NCBI GenBank assembly: GCA_029834535.1
Contig: JAQMWT010000344.1
Coordinates: forward strand, 1-64,000
DNA length: 64,000 bases
Source of the DNA: Chrysophaeum taylorii
Lineage: Eukaryota > Sar > Pelagophyceae > Pelagomonadales > Pelagomonadaceae
Reading direction: 5' to 3'
Shown one piece after another: positions 11,201 to 20,839 of the stretch. The first letter of the stretch is position 1. Each line of letters begins with the position of its first letter. The notes below the pieces were generated by a model. The model did not search any database. It was not told the DNA's origin and worked only from the letters and a program-made list of their open reading frames with translations. A program made the position numbers and the translations under genes.

Positions 11201-11264
11201 CCGTTCTTCTTTCCAGGAGTCCCTCTGCCTCGTCGACTTTTACCTCTCTCGTACTTACGAATAA
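8202..11264 (+). CDS. UTP21: U3 snoRNP/SSU processome protein UTP21 (WDR36)
   Basis: About 1,020 residues without a visible intron. Two WD40 propellers are expected for this family, and repeated GADGTLRVWDLESRR, AGLDGSLKWWDF and CGDGSLRVWDVSSG type blades are seen. The C-terminal 130 residues (from about SPKPDALVEYLKSLNPP to the end) match the Utp21-specific helical domain. Known role: part of the UTPB subcomplex of the small-subunit processome, needed for 18S rRNA processing in the nucleolus. A lysine/arginine-rich linker near residue 885 (KRRRAASF) may be a nuclear signal. The start is the first ATG. Confidence 0.93.
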   Translation: MESRLLRAHRVVGAVVDSDAASAVSFYSLGGEGFVCARASYDAFHVIKLEELTVQVTSPRLGRQIDALVAVGEWTYVAHGRELWAFERARSRGRVGAAVETPIEALVAVGDSIVAKCGAREGASLVVVWTCPSRGEPSRLASEFWLDGFVASVVTHPPAYINKLLFGSSRSGGLELWNARSRKRVHRFACAAGRAGVVVLEPSGVLDVVGVGRADGAIELVHARRDEVLFELSQKKTAPTCLFFVSGGVGSESRALLVSGGADGTLRVWDLESRRLVHEELSAHGGPAWRGFAGGVGGSPTSAASIVATTVGGDNAIAQWTFEAADGSCRLARKREGHAAPPHAARWYYGSSSSSSDPYGALQLVTCSREDRSVRVAHAARDQLNTEISQGPLAKRAKTLRLPIRELRLPPVVAIATCDAKDGAWASVVTCHEGQATARCWHFSRRVISDVSLAQPQWRNEASSLSAAASEDDADKRATACALSACGNFAVVGHADGRARKYNVQSGRPRGEYPANLETAAFEAKRAASVAVPGSVTRAARDIDRKMRKGERIDAALDAKAKRRVVGADGLRAHRRGAAGARRHRGAITGLFVDAENAFVATAGLDGSLKWWDFRRHFLVAVVDCGQPVARIEGARSANLIAVACDDGVIRLVEATPRSRENDPRPRVARRLSCGDARPPRDLSWAPDFKTLYAACGDGSLRVWDVSSGALVDWLAFEREATSVSASPTGEFVATTHVAERGIVLWTDKASYCRVDARPLTDADEPILVDVLDGPELIKERPKDDDETGRASRLEGLAAHVLEANAARRAVRLSGHPRSRLETMHALEAISERNKPVEPPKKNEAAPFFLPSALGPADLQPQDKHPPHGPKRPPDTDAPGTNKRRRAASFEAARRCQLATFALSPKPDALVEYLKSLNPPAVDAEIALLCRGAHDDPGLGLLVAVLEHLAVVLETRDVFDEVQAYLHRIIQHHASALALPELRDKVRLLHKAQRAAAAHLRSSFQESLCLVDFYLSRTYE

Positions 11265-11530
11265 TCAATAATCTGCGAGATCAGCCTCCTGGCTTTCTGG
11301 GGTCAAGCTTCGACGTTTATCGTATCGTACTAGGAGGGGGTTTCTGAGGGCGGTTGCTGCTGCTACTAAAATTGGGGGATTGGGTTGCGAACGTAATAGG
11401 GCGTGGAATGTGTAGGATGTCCCAGGGTGGGTGGTCTCGCGATCCGATCGATCGCCCCTTACTTCTTTCGTTCTGGCTCTTTTTTCGAGCTTTGTGATGA
11501 GCACCGTCTATTTCATTTACTTTGTTTATT
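11265..11530. other. Intergenic spacer
   Basis: AT-richer DNA between the UTP21 stop and the solo Helitron-like unit. Nothing recognisable. Confidence 0.5.
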
Positions 11531-12395
11531 TCCTAACTACTAATCGACAGATGTTTGTCTGTCTGTTTGTTTGTTTGTCTGTCTGTTTGTACCTCGATTT
11601 AGGGTAAGGATCAGGTAGGCGCGAGAGTAAGGATCAGGTAGGCGCGAGAGCCAGACAGTGATCCACCAAGCCGTCTACGGCGACCTCGCAGACTATTTCC
11701 ACGACCCGCGGCGGCTCTTTCAGCGCGCCATTCTCACGCCCCGTCGAAACGATGTTGTCGATGCTGACAACGCGCGCATGACCGCGGCCTTTTTTTCCCG
11801 GAGACGAGGCGTCGGAGTTCTTTTCGGCTGACTAGGCTGGGTCGGAAGACGACGCCTCGCTCTTTACAGTAGAGTTTTCAACTCCCTGACAACCAACGGG
11901 ATGCTGACTTTGAGCGCGAGCTTAAGGTCTTCGAAACCTCGACCCGTCGCACGGCCACTGCGACGGTACCAGATACATGATCGATCGTGTCGTTGTCACC
12001 GAGGCTCCTCCAAACTGTATCCCGTAAGGCCCGCCGACGCCAAACGATCACCAAGAGCCAGGGCCAGACGCCCCGCGAGGTCGGCGTCCTCTTGGCGAAG
12101 CCCGTCTTCTGCCACGTCCAGCTCTACGTGGCTCTCTGTCGATCGGCAACCCCGAGGAGATGTACTCATCTGGGTCGACGACTCCACCCTACCCCACACG
12201 TGCCGCGCAATACCGATAAGCCCCCTCACGGCGTCTACACGCGCACTGTAGGTGAACTTACTGGGACCAGGTGAACTTACTGGGGTTGGAGATTGGGACT
12301 AGGTGAGCTGAGTGACCAAGTGAAACTGGGACCAGACCAGGTGAACTTACTAGGGTTAGAGATTGGGACTAGGTGAACTTACTGGCCTGCACTTG
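11531..12395 (+). mobile_element. Solo copy of the Helitron-like unit (865 bp)
   Basis: Same structure as the array units: 5' TCCTAACTACTAATCGACAG, TGTC/TGTT run, the duplicated GGATCAGG motif, the helicase 3' fragment (TITKSQGQT and PVFCHVQLYVAL in one frame), a shortened minisatellite and 3' CCTGCACTTG. It defines the unit as a mobile or once-mobile sequence with fixed ends. It is followed by T, as expected for Helitrons, but preceded by T rather than A. It shares the frame changes of the array copies, so it is a non-autonomous derivative. Confidence 0.8.
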
Positions 12396-12613
12396 TATTA
12401 ACTTATTTTAATCACCACGCGCCTGCCGCTACTCGCTATTCTCCTCCCCCCTTGCCCTATTTGAACTCGCTTGCTCCCTTCTTCCTACCTTTGCCTCTGA
12501 TGAGAATATATTTGCGTTCTTGCTTAATCCGTGATTCCCTCTGCGCGCACATCCTTTGTATTCTTGGTGCTTCCTTGTTTGTTTCCTTGCGCTCATCCAT
12601 TCTGTCTCTTTGG
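12396..12613. other. Spacer between two transposons
   Basis: Pyrimidine-rich, AT-richer DNA. No gene seen. It ends with TCTTTGG, the left target-site copy of the DNA transposon. Confidence 0.5.
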
Positions 12614-12627
12614 TAGGGTCGGATAAG
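12614..12627 (+). repeat. Left terminal inverted repeat
   Basis: TAGGGTCGGATAAG, a perfect match to the complement of the right end. The next bases (AAAGCTC against GAACTC) still show partial symmetry. Confidence 0.88.
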
Positions 12628-12752
12628 AAAGCTCAAAACTAGGCCCTAGCCTACATTTCGAACACCAAACGAGAAACCCTCATTCAAAAGTGGATTGTCT
12701 CAGGCTATGTTTCAAACAAAGCCTGCAAAATCACAAAATCGGCGTTCCGCCC

Positions 12753-15700
12753 ATGGAATCGGCCGAAACGAGCAAAGAGTCGGCCCCGGGTCCTTCTGTA
12801 ACCCCTGTGGACCCTTCGGTCCCGGCTGAGTTGACGAAAGTGTCGAAAAAACCCGCTGCCAAACGTCAACGGCGAAAAAACCTCTTGAGGGGAGAGTGCG
12901 TGTGCTGCGTAGCGAGGCTCGACGCCGACGAGACGGCCAGGGGCCAGCCGCTCGACCTGGAGCCACTCCTGAATATCGAGGGCGAGCTGCCCGACAAGTT
13001 CTACGTGTGCTCGAAAGTGTGCCGGGACGACTTCACCCCGAGCAAGCTACACACGACGAAGGGCGCGAAGGCCGTTCTCGCCCGGATCTCCGCGTCGCTA
13101 ACTAGGACTCTCAAGACAACCATCCGCAGCGGGGACGAGGTCCTCATCGAGCACGACTTCTCGGCGGGGCACAACATCCAGGGCGGCAACGGCGTTGTCC
13201 TGGGCCTAATCTACAACAACACTGTGTGTCGGGTCGAGTCATACGACGTGAAAACGATTCAGCAGGGAGAGATCCGCGTCCCGTTCTCCCACGTCAAGGC
13301 CAAGCCCGACAAGGAGAACGACACCCCCGATTCGGCGACTACCACCCGGACGGCCAGCGCGTCCGACGCTTGGATCGAGTGGGTCATCGGTTATCTCCAC
13401 ACTGTCGTCGTCGTCGGACTCGAATGTGCGGATCTCGGAGCTCGAGAAGGAGGTGTCGAAACTCCGGAGCACGGTCGACAAGCTCACGGCGGCCAAGACG
13501 GCTCAGCACTCTCGCTCTGTCACCGCCGAACGCGAGACGAAAGAAGCCCACGCCGACGCCTTCGCCGCGGAAATGGCGGCCGCCAAGGCAGACGCGGCGC
13601 GTCTCGAGGCCAAGTGGAAGTACGAGGACGAGGTCCGGGATGCCGCACGTCGGGAGGCACGGCTCCAGGTCCGCATCGAACGCCACCAGGCCTCCAATGA
13701 GAAGCAGCGCGACCGCGATGCCGCGAGGCTGCAGCGAGCCATCGACGAGCTCAACGCGACCAAGGCCCAGTCGAACGAGGCGGCGAGACAGGCTGCGGCG
13801 GCGGCCGAGTTTCGGGAGAGGAACCGACTGAAGAAATCGGACCCTCGGGCCATGCGACAACTCAAGAACAATTACGCCGCCCTCAACCAGGAAGCGAAGC
13901 AAATGGAGATAAAGCTCGCGGCTGCCGAGGACCGCGTCCAGGCCCGGGAGGAGGAGATCGAGCGGCTGCGGGAGCGGGTCGCGGTCCTCGAGAAGCAGAA
14001 CGCCGAAGTGTGGGTACCGCGGAAGCCGTCCGGCAAGGGATCCGGCAAGGGCACTCCGTGGGACTCGAAGCTCAGGGTGCTGTGTATGAAACTGCTCGCC
14101 TCGCGGGTTGCGCCTGCGGAAATCCCCGAGGTCCTGGTCTCGGTCGTCGAGGCGGTCGTTGGCCCGGAGCGAGTGCGCGACATGGAGCTCCCGTCCGCAC
14201 GCTTCATTCGCGACCTGCGCTCCGAGATGGGTGTCCTTCACGAGGCCGCCGTCGCCCTCGCCGTGGGATACGGTGACGTCGTCGACGCGGCGACGGACGC
14301 GTCGCCGCTCGACGGCAAGGAGATCGCGACTACCCAACTTCGCGTCACACGCGGCGGCGTGACGGAGAACTGGACGCTGGGCGCGAGCGAGATCTCCGAC
14401 CAGAGCGCGCCTGGCGAGGCCAAGGCGATCAACGATCGGTTTGGTGACCTGAATCGAGCGCTCCAGCTCGTTAATCAAGTTTACCAGGAGCTCTACGGAG
14501 CCGACGCTGCTGCGGAGGCGCTCCCGGCCGCCGGCAGCGCCGGCGTGCAGAATCTCGCCGGCCGGGCCATCGTTACCGACAACGCCTCCGCCGCCATCGC
14601 ATCGGTCCGCGAGCTCCAGGAGCATGTCCTCGCGGCGGTGCAGAAGGAGATCGGGGAAGAGCTGTGGAATTTGATGACGCAAGACGAGCGCGACGCGAAG
14701 ACTCGTGTCTTTCACGGGAACTGCCAGCGACATCTCGGTACGTCGTGCCGTCCCACCAGCAATTTGTTGAGCAGGCAACACATGGCTCGACGGCGGCGCC
14801 GCCGAGGAGGCCAAGATGCTCGACACGCTGCTGAAGGATAGCATCGAGAGCTCGGAGGCGAAGCACCTGCGCCTCACCGGCGAGTTGAACAAGGTCATTC
14901 ATGCCTTGTCCAAGTGTATCGGCGAGGGCGTGGATCGCTACGGGAAGGGCTTCGGGACCCCTCTCCGGGCATTCCTCGAGGAGAAGCACCCGTCGGAGCT
15001 CTACCTCACGCTCGGCCGCACGGACAAGGGGACGCGGCAGGACGCGTGCACCAACGCGGCCTGGGTCATCTTCCACAACCTCCCGTTTCTCGTCGAGTTC
15101 CTCGAGAACGCGAGCTACGCGCCGCAGAACATCCTCAGGAACAACCTCTTCTCGACCTTGTCCTCGCAGGAGGTCGCCGGAGCCATTCGAGCCCGAGCGA
15201 TCATCGACGACAAGCTCACGGTGCCTTTCCGATTTTTCGCCGCATCGGACGCCCTCGAGGGTTGGTCGGTTCTCGACATGGCGGGCGTTCTCGAGCGAGT
15301 GCATGCCTTCTTCCAAGTCTGCCAGGATAATCCACAACTCGTTGCGACCGCCGGTTACGAGGCCTTCGACACTGAGATCGCCACCTACGCCCAGTTCCTC
15401 GAGACGCGGGCCGGGTCGGCGAAGCTGTCCGTCGACGGCCAGTCCACGATCCGCGACGTCGCGGCCGTTCGGGCGCGGCTCTACGCTCCGACTGACACCA
15501 ATGATCCAGAGGCCAAGACCATGCTCGACGCGCTCCGGGCCTGGGGCCGCGGCATGCGCCGCACGTTCGAGGGGGCAGTCTATGCGCTACGTCGGCGACG
15601 GCGACCTCGCGGCGGTCAACCAGACGTCGGAGCTCCGGAGGGCCTTCGACGGCGCGCGGCGGAACTCGAACGAGGTCGAAGGCGAGTTTGGCGTATTGAA

Positions 15701-16904
15701 GTATTACAACGCCTCCTACGTCAACATGAGCGTCGTGAACTGCGTCGGGGTCGTCGCGTGCCAACGGGACCACATGTTCGACCGGGCCGCCACGAGTTTT
15801 ACGACCAAGCGCCGGCGACGCGTCGCCGACGAGGTCGCTGGTCGAACGACGACGAAGGCTCGAATGCGCGATCGAGTTGGTGGAGGACGTCTCGCCACGC
15901 TCGGCGACGACTTTCGAGGAGTGTTGATGGAGGCGGCTCGTCGTGGTCGGCAGAACCACAAGGAGCAGGCTGCCGCGCGCGCGGAGGCGGCGAAGGAGCA
16001 CCATCGCCGTCGCGCCGCCGCGTTCGTCGAGAAGGCCCTCGAGCGCCAGGTGAACGACTACGCCAAGGCCCAGGAGGCCATGAAAGTCAAGCCTGTCGTC
16101 GACGAGCAGGCCCTCGTCGGGAGGACCCTGCTCTCGACGGTCAAGAAGCGACTTGATGCGGCACTTAAGCAGATCTCGAGCGACGCTGCGCGGTCGAAGG
16201 TCCTCAAGGAGAACATCGACAGGTACGTCGTCGGCATGGGCATGGGCGACCTCAAACCCAAGTCCTACACCTCGGGCAAGGACCCGACGATCGGCTCGGC
16301 CGGTTCCAAGGCCAACATCGAATTCCTCACCGCGCACCTCGAGTACGTCTACGAGCAGATCAAGACCAACTCCCGCGAGTTGGTCGCCGAGGCGGTAGTC
16401 CCGGGCGAGCGCCGACGGCAGCTGCCAGTGCTCGGGACCGCGACGGCCCAGCGTCTCGAACTCGACGCGAGGCGGCACTTGAGCGTTGACGAGCTCAAGG
16501 CCAAGGTTGAGGAGTGCCGCGCCTTTCGCCATCCGAGGAAGCGGACGCGGACAACGAGTGGCCGCTCGAAGCTACCGACGATTGACGTGGCGTTGGTCGG
16601 GTCACGCGTCGAGGTTCTCTGGGAGTTGTCGGGGCACCCGGGCTGCTACTGGATGCCCGGCACCATCGAGGCGGTATCCGACGAGAACTCCAAGGACGGT
16701 CGCAAGAAACTCGGGCTGGGTTGGATCTTCGTTTCCTATGACGACGGTTTCAGCGGGTGGCTCCTCGCGAACCGCCCCACCTTCTTCAACGGCTCCAAGC
16801 CGGCTTCCTGGCGCTTCGTGTCCGAGGACAACGAATACGACGACGACGACGACGACGAGGAGGAGGAGGACGCGATGGACGTCGACGACGACGACTACGC
16901 ATAG
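12753..16904 (+). CDS. Transposase candidate (DDE type) with zinc, SH3/Tudor-like and acidic regions
   Basis: Starts at the first ATG (MESAETSKES). In order: a Cys cluster (CVCC and CSKVC, about residues 50-95); an SH3/Tudor-like segment (GDEVLIEHDFSAG to VPFSHVKAK); a Ser-rich linker; a coiled coil of about 190 residues; a core with possible catalytic acids in AATDAS (near 14295), VTDNAS (near 14578) and NEVEGEFG (near 15680), with a conserved-looking FHGNCQRHL between; a second Tudor-like segment (VGSRVEVLWELSGHPGCYW to FVSYDDGFSGWL); an acidic tail. A 37-bp intron (14738-14774, GTACGT donor) joins HL to GNTWLDGG. Two further frame changes remain, one between about 13340 and 13440 (unseen intron or indel) and one near 15580 (probably a 1-bp indel), so the copy may be inactive. 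Confidence 0.68.
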
Positions 16905-17269
16905 CTGCGTTCGCGGGCCCCCGACGCCGGTCTCCCGAGGACGCCCGGAAAGACGAGGACACTAGAACTGGCCCCAGCGAACAAAAGGCGCCGTCTAAAC
17001 GCCCACACGACCCTCATTGGGCCTACGGACATTCCCGATGCGCCGGTTGTTGTATTTGGAGCCGATGGCGTCGTGCAGAGTAGAGCCACCTAGGCCCCCG
17101 CCTCCACCGAGGCGCCAAAATACCTCACTCCCAAGTAGATTCGCCAAATCGGCAGCTACGGACTTCGTTCCAAGGTAAAATCGGCACCATTTTGGGTCAA
17201 CTTGGCGACGGACAAAAAAGCCCGCCAATCCTTGGGGATTTTCGGCCCCGGCGCGGGGCCCCCGAGTTC

Positions 17270-17283
17270 CTTATCCGACCCTA
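17270..17283 (-). repeat. Right terminal inverted repeat
   Basis: CTTATCCGACCCTA, followed directly by the second TCTTTGG target-site copy. Confidence 0.88.
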
Positions 17284-17807
17284 TCTTTGGGCCTGGGAGT
17301 TGCAAACCACAATTATAATATAATAATTATCCTGTGCGAATATGTCTTTAAATGTCGAGACTGCTAAGAGGGGGGTGTGTGTGGGGAGCATGAAGGATGT
17401 GGGTGGGTTTGTGGGGTAGGAGGGATGTGCCTGACGGGCGGAGATAAGTACGCGGGACCTAGTCGGGGTCATCGCCGAGTCGTGGGGCAGGCGAAGAGAG
17501 GACGGGCCCCGCCCCGCCCGTAGGTCGTACGCATGCTGCCGCCGGACGTATGTGCGACGAAGGGTGACGTCCTGCTGGGATCGGGCGGCCTGGGTGGGGT
17601 TCCCCGCGGCGGCGACATGGGTGAGGGCGCAGCGAGCCCGGCCTAATGCGTTGGCGATCCCCCACTCACGGTAGATGCGGCGAGTTTGGGCCGCCTTTGC
17701 GAAAATGTCTGCTGGTGATAAGTTCAACTAATTAATTAGGATTATATTAAAACTACTCGAAAGTCTTTTCTCGCAGGAATTTAAAAGGAGCGCTCTCGAG
17801 CGAGACG
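17284..17807. other. Intergenic region with a shared repeat motif
   Basis: No gene recognised. At 17343-17380 the block TGTCTTTAAATG then TAAGAGGGGGGTG matches the reverse complement of 5090-5132 next to the Helitron-like array, so it is a dispersed repeat piece. An open frame of about 148 codons on the minus strand (17281-17727) runs into the transposon end, has no family features and is probably chance. Confidence 0.4.
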
Positions 17808-19322
17808 ATGCGTCCGAATGAAGAAGAAGGACCGGTGTGCTCGGCGACGTTCGTTTTTGGCAGCGCCGAGCGCAAGTTGTTGCGGTGCGGGCGGTGCCGC
17901 GAGACGTATTACGTCTCTCGCGCGGCCCAGCGCGCGCATTGGCCGTTGCACAAGATGTCGTGCCGCCTCGTGGGGCCGGCGGAGCGCGAGATGATCGGCG
18001 AGTTGGACATTTCGCGATGTTGGGAAAGATTCGAGGCTTTGATCGTTCGGGCCCGACCCGACGCGACGATGGCATTGCTTCTCAAGCAACTGCGGCGGTG
18101 CTACGACGCCGGCCAAGACGACGATCGCGACGTCGAAACGCGAAGCCACGCCGTGATGCGCAATATAAATTTTCAAATCGACACGTCCGTGGTGGCGATG
18201 CTGTGGGCGGCGCCCGGCATGACGGACTTGCTTCTCTGGGGCGACGATCTGCTGAACGAGGACTTGAGAAACCGACGCCGCATCTTCCCGCCCGAAGGGC
18301 GGCTGCCGTACGACGAGGAGAACCTGACGGACGAGGAAAGCAGGTACTACGAGGAGAGGAACTTTGATGCGATGGACAGCTCGGCTCCGCACAAGTACGC
18401 CTTCGTCTACTTCAACTGGCTGGTTGGCGCCGCGGTCGAGGCGAGCCCGTCGACGTGTTCGAGCCACGACGGCCGGGGGAGGCTCCGAGAAGGGTACCTC
18501 GCGCGCGCTGCCATGGGCCGCGCACTGCGCCTCTGGTCAGACCCCCTGGTCCGCGAGGGCGCTGGCGACGGCTTGGCCCCCGCCGCGTCGCTCGCGTCGT
18601 CGGCGGTGCGCGCAGCGTGCTGCGACGACCCCCCCACCCCGTTTCGCCACGCCGCGCCCGGTCTCTGCAAGCTACGCTTCGCGGTTGCCGCGGTCGAGGA
18701 AGCGAACGCATCAGAATATGGAGGAGTGTTTTATAAGCACGAAGTGCTTTGCGCCATCCTCGCTCACCCGGCGCTCGCTGATGATAATTTTTGGAACGCC
18801 CGAGCCAACGGCTTCGCGGTGCGAGACCGCGCCGCGGCCCTCGTTCATTTCGTCACGAGATTGCTCGAACCCGAAGAAAAAGATGACGAACGTGTTGGGA
18901 GTTTTCCGCCGCTCGCGCATATGGTCGGGGTGCTCGTAGACACCGTGAGCACGCTCGAGCCAGCAGATCGATACAAAGTCTGGACCTGCGCCGCAACCGA
19001 GCGCGTCCCCGGCCACGACGACGCGACGCGAGCATTTTTCTACTGGATCCTGCGGCACGTCGCCGTGCGGCACTATTCCTGGCATCTCGCACTCCTCCGC
19101 TGTCGCTGCGCGCTTCCGCACGTCGTCGACGCCGTCGCGGCCTTTCTATCAGACCCGACCAAAGTATGCGCGACTCGCGCGGCGTTAGCTTGGCGGGCGG
19201 TTTGTTGTCGGCCAAAGCGCTTCAAGACCCCCGCCGAATGTGTGCGTGGCCGCATCAAACGCGCCTGCTATCGCTTGGCCTTGTCACCCGCTGCCTACGA
19301 AATTTATTTTCCCCTCGGGTAG
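17808..19322 (+). CDS. MYND-finger-like protein
   Basis: About 504 residues, no intron needed, first ATG used. The N-terminus looks like a MYND zinc finger (C11, then LLRCGRCRETYY, AQRAHWPLHKMSC), but the usual YC..CQ pair reads YVSRAAQ, so two metal-binding cysteines are missing. MYND domains usually bind proline-rich partners. The rest is a predicted helical, Cys-bearing region without a recognised domain; no SET domain motifs are seen. Cellular role unknown. Confidence 0.7.
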   Translation: MRPNEEEGPVCSATFVFGSAERKLLRCGRCRETYYVSRAAQRAHWPLHKMSCRLVGPAEREMIGELDISRCWERFEALIVRARPDATMALLLKQLRRCYDAGQDDDRDVETRSHAVMRNINFQIDTSVVAMLWAAPGMTDLLLWGDDLLNEDLRNRRRIFPPEGRLPYDEENLTDEESRYYEERNFDAMDSSAPHKYAFVYFNWLVGAAVEASPSTCSSHDGRGRLREGYLARAAMGRALRLWSDPLVREGAGDGLAPAASLASSAVRAACCDDPPTPFRHAAPGLCKLRFAVAAVEEANASEYGGVFYKHEVLCAILAHPALADDNFWNARANGFAVRDRAAALVHFVTRLLEPEEKDDERVGSFPPLAHMVGVLVDTVSTLEPADRYKVWTCAATERVPGHDDATRAFFYWILRHVAVRHYSWHLALLRCRCALPHVVDAVAAFLSDPTKVCATRAALAWRAVCCRPKRFKTPAECVRGRIKRACYRLALSPAAYEIYFPLG

Positions 19323-19938
19323 TCAGTCTGCCTCGCGCGCTATGCCCGACTAAACAATAACTGCACAAACAAACAAACACGGCACTCATTTTTCACGCCT
19401 CGACAGACACCCCCTGTCCAAGATTTTCTTGCTATGAGCTCGACTCCTGCCGCGACGTCCCCCAGCTGCTTTACAGCATAAGCTAGACTACTACTGCCAT
19501 ATTATTTCAAAACTCTACACGAAGCCTGTCCTCGGGCTCACCTCTTCGGTTGGTTTCGAGGCTGGCTGACCAGGCGCGGAGTCCGAAGGAGGAATCGCAG
19601 ATTGTGCGGTGCAGCCAACAATCGAGTCTCTCCTGTTAACGTACAACCAGGTGAGGCAGGCACACGATGATGGTCGCAACAAGGAACCCCAACGGTCGCA
19701 ACAAGACTCGCGCCAATAAGGCTGCTGCTGATCGCCTCGCTGGCTTCACCGAGGCCCGCTCGAAGCTCCTCTCCCGCCTTGGCGAGACCCGCGCAAATGC
19801 CGCGGGCAACTTTTTCGTCGCGCGTTGTCCCGAAGGCACACGCTGCAGGCATTCAACATCACTTCTCGTCGTTCGGGGAACAATGCGCGAACAACGACAC
19901 CAAAAGTGAGAGCTTTCAACGTCTCCTATTTTTTGACG
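19323..19938. other. Intergenic region
   Basis: No confident gene. An 80-codon frame on the plus strand (19667-19909, Ala/Arg/Lys-rich, NGRNKTRANKAAADRLAGF) has codon use like local genes and could be a small gene or an upstream exon, but no family is recognised. Confidence 0.3.
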
Positions 19939-20690
19939 ATGTTGTCAAGCGCCGACACCAATGCAACCGACAAGAGCTCTGTTGTAAGCAAGCCCGACGA
20001 GCGCGCTTGGAAGCGAGTCACGTTTCTTCGCCATGGCGAGAGCGAGGCGAACGTGTCGCATTTAAAGGGCATTCGACGGAGAGGTGCGTGCGTCTTTAGG
20101 CGAAAAAATGACGTAATTAATTGTTTCGCGCAGACCCTCGCCTCCGCGACTGCTTTCTAACGCGGCGGGGCGTCGAGCAGGCCCGGGCCGTTGGTATACA
20201 CGCACAGGTCGAGCCCGAGCTCGTGGTGGCGTCGCCACTCACCCGAGCTCTCGCGACGACGCTGCTTCTCGGCTTCGACTGCCCGATCGTCGTGCACGCC
20301 GGAATTCGCGAACTCGGTAGTTCGGTGCCCGAGAACGAGCCGCGCTCTCTCCAGGAGTTGCGACGAGACAGACGGTTGACCTGTTTTCCGCGGTTTGGCG
20401 ACATCGATTTCGTGCTGCTCGGGCCTAACTGGCCGCGCGGCGGCGACGGCATCGAGTCCTTCGAGGGCTGGCTCAAGGCTCGTCCAGAAACGACGGTGTG
20501 GGTCGTGGCGCACTGCAATGTCATCTTTCACCTTTTAAACGGCCAAGTCGACCGAGTGCCGAACTGCTACCCGCTCCCGTGCGTCCTGAACGGGGTGGGT
20601 TTCCAATTGATCGACGCTGCGCTCGACCCGGACGCGTCCGCCGCGGACTTCACGGTGGAGGAGACGTCGGCCGCCCATAAGGAGCGGTAG
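19939..20690 (+). CDS. Histidine phosphatase (phosphoglycerate mutase-like)
   Basis: Two exons, 19939-20083 and 20134-20690, with a 50-bp intron (GTGCGT donor, CAG acceptor), giving 233 residues. VTFLRHGESEAN carries the catalytic RHG of the histidine phosphatase superfamily. Splicing restores DPRLRDCFLTRRGVEQARAVG, the family's LT..G..QA helix. VVASPLTRALATTLL supplies the second phosphate-pocket arginine. The second histidine lies in VWVVAHCNVIFHLL, where most members have HG. It acts on a phosphoester, substrate unknown. The lack of an extended mutase insert suggests a phosphatase rather than glycolytic PGAM. No targeting signal is obvious. Confidence 0.85.
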
Positions 20691-20839
20691 GGTTCGTGCG
20701 AATGCCTGGATATTCTTTCCGGCAAGAGGTGCGGCGACGGAGCTTGCTAAGCCCCACGAGCTTTTGTTTGCTTCGAGACTTTTCTGTGTGATTTTGATTA
20801 CGCGACTGGTGCGAAAGTGCAATACGCAGTCATTTCGGT

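Larger units (their letters stand above)
12614..17283 (+). mobile_element. DNA transposon with 14-bp TIRs and 7-bp target duplication
   Basis: Perfect inverted ends TAGGGTCGGATAAG (12614-12627) and its complement (17270-17283). Both are flanked directly by TCTTTGG (12607-12613 and 17284-17290), a 7-bp target-site duplication. The 4,670-bp element encloses one gene on the plus strand. The intact ends and duplication suggest a fairly recent insertion. The superfamily is not assigned: TSD length and protein do not match the hAT, Mutator, PIF/Harbinger or piggyBac motifs I know. The protein resembles a transposase type I recall from diatom and pelagophyte genomes, but that is memory, not a search. 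Confidence 0.85.

Noticed and set aside
12371-12395. Helitron 3' hairpin before the CTTG end
   Set aside because: AGGTG and CACTT can pair only weakly across a 14-base loop, well below the usual stable stem, so it is not annotated.
12639-12650. Near-palindrome CTAGGCCCTAG next to the left TIR
   Set aside because: Imperfect and without a partner near the right TIR, so not counted as a subterminal repeat.
13384-14898. 504-codon minus-strand open frame inside the DNA transposon
   Set aside because: Antisense of the transposase coiled coil and core; no start context or motif.
17281-17727. 148-codon minus-strand open frame
   Set aside because: It ends inside the transposon terminus and covers a dispersed repeat; no protein features.
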